Origin: Larix kaempferi
Lineage: Eukaryota; Streptophyta; Pinopsida; Pinales; Pinaceae
Direction of reading: 5' to 3'
DNA: 64,000 bases
Assembly (NCBI GenBank): GCA_027924585.1
Contig: BSBM01000151.1
Coordinates: 6,977,501 to 7,041,500 of the forward strand
Made by a program: the position numbers and the translations under genes. This document shows, one piece after another, positions 59,311-64,000 of the stretch. The notes below the pieces were generated by a model. It searched no databases, was not told the origin of the DNA, and saw nothing but the letters and a program-made list of their open reading frames with translations. The stretch's first letter is position 1. Each line of letters starts with the position of its first letter.

Positions 59311-59788
59311 TCATCTCACTGGGTATGACCACTCGATGGATTGACTTCGGGCTGTAATCATTGATTTTGAGGAGATCCACTTTTCTAAACTTTTTAGAGA
59401 ATTTAAAGAATTAGCACACCAACTATCCAAGGAGGCTACAGGACAAATGGACTGTTATATTTCATTTGAAAAATGATCTGAAAATGCATCGGTGGACGAG
59501 GGTGCGGAAAAATATTTCTACAGTAGGCCCATCTAGTATGTTTTTTACGTTTTGTATGGAAGCTACACGCTATGCATGTAACAATTATTATATTTGTCGA
59601 TGGCATACAATGTTAGGCAGACATTCCGGACTTGTAGATGTTATTGTATCATTCACGTTTCCATTTTTGGTGGGCTAAGAGGTTTGAGTTGTATTCTCTA
59701 TATTACAACCTTATTGAAGTAACTTTGATTCTAAAACGAATATCAAATTGCAACTTTATTCTTATTGGAAAATAAATGTGTGATTTTT

Positions 59789-59908
59789 AGGCGAAAGCTA
59801 AGCATTGAGCTGCAGAGCATTAAATGCGGCGGCTCAATGCTTAGGGTCCATTGGATTTGGAGACCGCCGCATTTAATGCTCCGCAGCTCAATGCTTAGCT
59901 TTCGGCTA
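59789..59908. mobile_element. 120-bp inverted-repeat hairpin, copy 5
   Basis: Same as copies 3 and 4. Confidence 0.85.
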
Positions 59909-60205
59909 ATTTTTAAACCATTGTACGACCACCTTGGTAGAGATGAACGCCCCTAGCTCCTTGATAGTATCAAAATGTGCATTGAGCATTCCTAAAAGGT
60001 ATGTCATGGCGCTATAAGTCAGTTTAAAATAACCCTTAAAACAAATGGGAAAAAATTAACGCAACAAACATCGATTCGCAAAACGACACGTACGATTTAT
60101 GACCGTTGATTCGCATCGGTATTTATTGCAGTTGGGAGAGTTCATCTCCATATTCATATTCAGATTAAACCATTTGTGACCGTTGAACAGAAAAAGGAAA
60201 TAGAC
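59909..60205 (+). promoter_or_regulatory. 5' region of gene copy 5
   Basis: As for copy 3. Function inferred by position. Confidence 0.3.
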
Positions 60206-61000
60206 ATGGAGAGCGACATGGAAATGGCACCCGAAAAATATATGGATATGATCAGTGAGGACTTTGCTTATGACCCGGTTCGATTACCACTTGACCAAGA
60301 TTCGACTCAGACTCTTTATGACAGAAAAACTTTGGAGAGCATCTGGGAAACTGCACGTGAGGCTCGAAACCCCTACACCAGACAATGGTTCGACGTAAAA
60401 TATGCCATTCCTCAGACGGAATTGAGGAAAGAGATGGAAGAGTACATTAATCTTCGGAACATTCCCATAAATGCCAAGATCGATGTAATTGCAGACTATA
60501 CAAAAATTCTGGAGGAGGGCGAGATGAAGCAACTTCTAGAAACGTTGCGTCCAGACAACTACACATTGCCAAAATCATACTGGAATATGACATGGAAGAC
60601 AATTAATCTTATACGATTGTATTGTCAATCGAATGTGCAAAACATTGAGACATTCAGAAATTTAAATGGCTACACATATTTTACTGAGATCCTCGCAAAA
60701 GTGAACGAATATTTCATCATTCACAACTATAGCAACTATACAGATATTAGGAAATTAGACTCTGCTTCTATGAATATTTGTAAGGAAATCCTAAGGCTCC
60801 TTGACTTGATTGGCCTGATATCATCGGACATAGTTGGAGAAAACTCCATGGGATATGATACGATTAAAAGCTTGATCAACATTATTTGGTATTTTTATTT
60901 TTATAATCTCGGTTTTGTGAAAATCGGGACGATTGTTTTGAGACTTTATTCGGTTTTGGTATTTCTCTCATGCATTTTTTTCAATAATAAGGGATTGTGA
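60206..61000 (+). pseudogene. Tandem gene copy 5: truncated to 264 aa by internal deletion
   Basis: Matches copy 3 up to IVLRLYS (residue ~249); then 785 bp (equivalent to 21489-22273 of copy 2) are replaced by nine bases, ggttttggt. The frame runs 15 more residues (VLVFLSCIFFNNKGL) to a TGA. The join lands out of frame relative to the old post-stop extension. The second half of the helical protein is lost, so this is most likely a pseudogene. The first 70-bp repeat unit, lost from copies 3 and 4, is kept here, so the deletion arose on an undeleted ancestor. Confidence 0.8.
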
Positions 61001-61266
61001 AAGTTCACTTAGACTTCTCTGCTTGAAACAAATGGACGATGTTACAAAAAAAAACCTTATTTCATTGGAGAAATCATGAAATTGTTTTTCTCTTGAAACA
61101 AATAGAGCACGTTCCCAAAGAAATCCTTGTTATTTTCGAGAAATTATTAAACTGCTCTACAAATTCTTGAGATCAGTTATCATTTGTTTAAATTTCTTAA
61201 AGATATCATTTTCCTACTCCGATTTCAAATTTAAGAATCTATATAATAATCTAAGATTTTCTTAGC
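61001..61266. other. Former 3' region of gene copy 5
   Basis: Contains both 70-bp repeat units (cttgaaacaaat near 61023 and 61093) but no open coding sequence in the frame of the truncated gene. Confidence 0.6.
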
Positions 61267-61809
61267 TCCAAGTAGTTAAACGCAATATAAGCTTCTTTTT
61301 GGTTTGTTTGTCACCTTTCTGAAAAGTGGCCGAAACTAACTCGCCAAAACTACTACTTGAAACGTAGTTTTCCTCACTTCTCAAAGTTCGGTTCAATGAG
61401 GAAATATTTGGAATGCATTCACGCCCAGTGAACGGTTCCTGTATGACTATGAATTCATAAAATTGATTATGAATGGATTCAAAATAATTTACCATTATTA
61501 ACATATCATTAAAACTAATTAACATATTAATAATTTATCAATATTAACATATCATTAGAACTAACGAAGTGCTTAAATGCAATAGCTTCGAACTTTTTTG
61601 GTTTGTTTGTCACCTTTCTGAAAAGTGGCCTGAAAAAGATATCATTAGAACTAACTGCCAAAACTACTTCTACTTGAAACGTAGTTTTTCTCACTTCCCA
61701 AAGTTCTGTGGAATGAGGAAATATTTGGAATGCATTCGGGCCCAGTGAACGGTTCATGTATGATTATGAATTCATAAAATTAATTATGAATGGATTCAAT
61801 ATAATTTAG
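61267..61809. repeat. ~300-bp tandem duplication, unit 5
   Basis: As at 7363-7905. Confidence 0.85.
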
Positions 61810-62430
61810 AATTACTTATATTCCAATTATTTTGTTTTTAGTTAATATTTATTCAGTTTTGAATTAGTAATTTAATACGTCTTAAGAGTACATCTATTCA
61901 CTATATTTTTTATTTTATGTTTCATAGACAATTCAAACAACAAACCCATTTTTATTAAAAATATTTGCCTCATTTTTATTTACATATATGTCAATGTACA
62001 CAAATCTTATGATAAAGAAGAAGAATTCTTGTATTTCCTTTTATCATAATCACATACTTATATTCATTAAGATAAATAACTATATTTATTATTATATTCA
62101 TTCAGATCAATGCCATGTGTAAATCCATAATAGAGTATAGAGTAATCGTGAAGATTATTGTGGTGTCCGAGGCAAAATTAATAAGAACTAAAATATGCTC
62201 AACAAGTTTGCATTTTGAAGTGAATTCAAATAGATTCAAATCTAAGGGATTTTCATTTATTTGGAAATTAATTGAATGAAGAGAAATTTGGTTTTTTGTC
62301 TCACTAAATTACAACATTTACTAAAAGTTTTTATTAAGTCCAAATTGTAACATATCTATCATATATCACACAAAAAAATAACACAACAAAAACTCACAGC
62401 AAGAGGGGGCGCTTATCCGAGTAGCGGGTT
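61810..62430. other. AT-rich spacer, unit 5
   Basis: A 23-bp deletion near 62262 between two short tttg repeats distinguishes it from all other units (the ttacttggatgg segment is missing). tttcatag near 61921 is the unit 1 variant. No gene. Confidence 0.6.
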
Positions 62431-62836
62431 GTTGAGAGAGGGATGCCCATTATCCTTGCTATTATTCTTACTCCTAATCGAGGGTTTGAGTCATCTCATT
62501 GGAAATGCTAAGACTCAGGGGAAGATTCAAGGTATTCAGATTGATTTTAAGATAAGGGACTAAGTTGGAAAATTGGAAGCGGTAAGCAGAACTATTTATT
62601 GGCATAGATCTGGTTATGGGAGTTTAACATTATTATAGGTTGTGTGATTCAATACTCAATCTTCTACACTCCTGTACTCTCATATTTCTTTCTCAGATCT
62701 GTCGACCACTTGTGAGTCACTTTTCGGTTTCTTATGTTTCAAATAGAGCTCGTATCACCATTTCAGATTGTGAGGATGCAGTGATTTGGCAAGGAGTTAA
62801 ATCTTTTGGAGTACTCAAAGGGAAGAAGCACTACTA
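62431..62836 (+). mobile_element. Internally deleted LINE remnant, unit 5
   Basis: As at 8553-8958. Carries the cttatg variant of unit 1, so the short frame 62640-62912 is open as in unit 1. Confidence 0.8.
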
Positions 62837-64000
62837 CATGGTGGCGATGTTTAAGAGGTTTTTTAACACAAAACTACTATTGTGTCTTAAAATTTTATTT
62901 TACATGTTTTGAGAATGTTTAAGACAATTTTTTTAAGACTTGGCATTTCCTCTCAAATATCTATTTTCTATGGCTTTTTTTTTTAGTTACTATTTTCTTA
63001 CGTGGAAAGTGATTTTATGATTTTATCAGGGAGGGAAGCAAAAAATGGTTTTGCATGAAGCTTTGGAAAATTAAGCATCTTAGGTTGTTCTCTTCTTCGA
63101 GGTAAATCTCTATGCATTCTTTTTCACGTTTTGCATTTCCGGTGAATAGTAAAAATGTTCTGAGAAGCAATTTTAGATACATAAGATAGGGGTTTATGGG
63201 GTTTGGTACAGATATGGTTCATTCACTCTATTTGGGGCAATTTTGAAAACTAGAATTCTTCTCGAGCTTGATGTCCGTTAATTAAATGACGATTATTAAA
63301 CTCTTCATCATGTCGATCATTAAACTATGTGCAGGATTCGCTCTGGCAGATATGAGGAGATCACGAATATCTTTATTTCTTTTTCTTTCTTTTTTATTTA
63401 AATCTTGAAACTAGGAATTTTTCCAAGACATCCTACTCAATTGAACTCGAAGGATAGAGGTAGGGCTTATAGAAGGGATGTGTACTAATGTGCTTGGTTT
63501 GGTGCTAGAACGAGTTGTTCTCGTTGATGTATAAATGGCATCCGTGTATTCAATAAAGGTATTAGCGGGAAAGTCCCCAGACACAGAATAGAAGCCCGCA
63601 ACACTCTTACCATTTTGAAATTTTAATAAACATACTCCCCATTTTGATAACTGTAACCTGCTGGTATGAAGGTTTTAGAGCCTACATTTCAGGACAAATG
63701 AAAGGCAAGGGAACCAACGAGGAATTTACAATAAATTTTATCTTGTCTAGGCATAAATTATGTTCCAGGTGCGAATCTTGATACTGAAGGGCTAGGTTCA
63801 GCCACTGCTCCTGGTCCCGAATAAACAACTAATGTAGAAAAACCAGTCGATATCTATTGAAAAGATGGTTATTATCTTCTTGGAGACGGCTTGGATGCAT
63901 TTGCTTGGAGATTCCGACGGAACATTTGCAGAGATGACGAACGAGTTCAAATAAAAGCTAGTGAGTGGTGGCGATTTTATCTCATTTTAATAAGCATTGT
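62837..64000. other. Spacer, unit 5, cut by the window edge
   Basis: Equivalent to 8959-10120. Several sites carry the unit 1 base (cttacgtgg, tttcaggac, cactgctcctggtcccg, gattttatctc) rather than that of units 2-4. The window ends before the ZIP-like exon. Confidence 0.5.

Larger units (their letters stand above)
53387..59734 (+). mobile_element. LINE D: dead LINE bridging units 4 and 5
   Basis: Very close to B and C, but keeps the CAG (57190-57192) where they have the TAG in the RT, and has an 11-base G run like LINE A. The RT fingers-palm segment is therefore open for 227 codons (56956-57639), as in LINE A. Ends approximate. Confidence 0.82.
3918..64000. repeat. Tandem array of ~13 kb units (4 complete, 1 partial)
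   Basis: Head-to-tail direct repeats. Using the same phase point (the short motif gtctcatt in the LINE), units run 3918-17212, 17213-32419, 32420-45457, 45458-58494 and 58495-64000 (cut by the window). The start codon of the repeated gene recurs at 5531, 20743, 34132, 47169 and 60206, giving spacings of 15212, 13389, 13037 and 13037. The differences are accounted for mainly by a 1816-bp insertion (unit 2), a 352-bp deletion (units 3 and 4) and a net 776-bp deletion (unit 5). Units 3 and 4 look almost identical; unit 1 is the most diverged. The array continues past the right edge of the window. Confidence 0.97.

Noticed and set aside
3918-64000. CRISPR-like or prokaryotic repeat array
   Set aside because: The repeats are 13 kb long, carry eukaryotic LINE domains and have no short repeat/spacer structure.

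Overview
This is eukaryotic nuclear DNA, most likely from a land plant with a large, transposon-rich genome (perhaps a gymnosperm; that is inference). The evidence is plant-type non-LTR retrotransposon (LINE) protein remnants with RT, zf-RVT and C-terminal RNase H domains, a fragment of a ZIP metal-transporter exon, AT-rich spacers, small inverted-repeat elements and microsatellites. I see no bacterial operons, rRNA, tRNA or CRISPR.

Layout. Bases 1-3917 are a single-copy flank: a gag-like stub on the minus strand at the left edge, degenerate short tandem repeats, a 1.1 kb pyrimidine-rich tract with CT/CA microsatellites, a 26-bp palindromic tandem repeat, and AT-rich sequence with no recognisable gene. 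From 3918 to the end is a head-to-tail tandem array of a roughly 13 kb unit: 3918-17212, 17213-32419, 32420-45457, 45458-58494 and a partial unit 58495-64000. Unit lengths are 13295, 15207, 13038 and 13037 bp. The second is long mainly because of a 1816-bp transposon insertion (target duplication included) and because it lacks a 352-bp deletion found in units 3 and 4.

Each unit holds, in order: the 3' end of a LINE (zf-RVT and RNase H), a 120-bp hairpin element, a single-exon gene for a protein of about 505 aa that I do not recognise, a 70-bp tandem repeat in its 3' region, a 300-bp tandem repeat, AT-rich spacer, a second deleted LINE remnant, a spacer containing a ZIP-like exon, and the 5' portion of the next LINE (ORF1-like segment split by LTR-like sequence, endonuclease, RT). 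Because units abut inside the LINE, each LINE bridges two units. All LINEs are dead (stops and frameshifts).

The gene exists in four mutational states: copy 1 frameshifted, copy 2 full length (505 aa), copies 3 and 4 with a shared 352-bp deletion that swaps the C-terminus (462 aa), copy 5 cut to 264 aa by a separate deletion. The array probably arose by unequal crossing-over between a 5'-truncated LINE (3918-5095) and the 3' end of a longer LINE downstream. Variant sharing among copies suggests later homogenisation. I found no evidence for a new defence or enzymatic system. What stands out is the array itself, the fates of its gene, and the recent insertions and templated repairs inside it. 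Comparisons between copies were made by eye.
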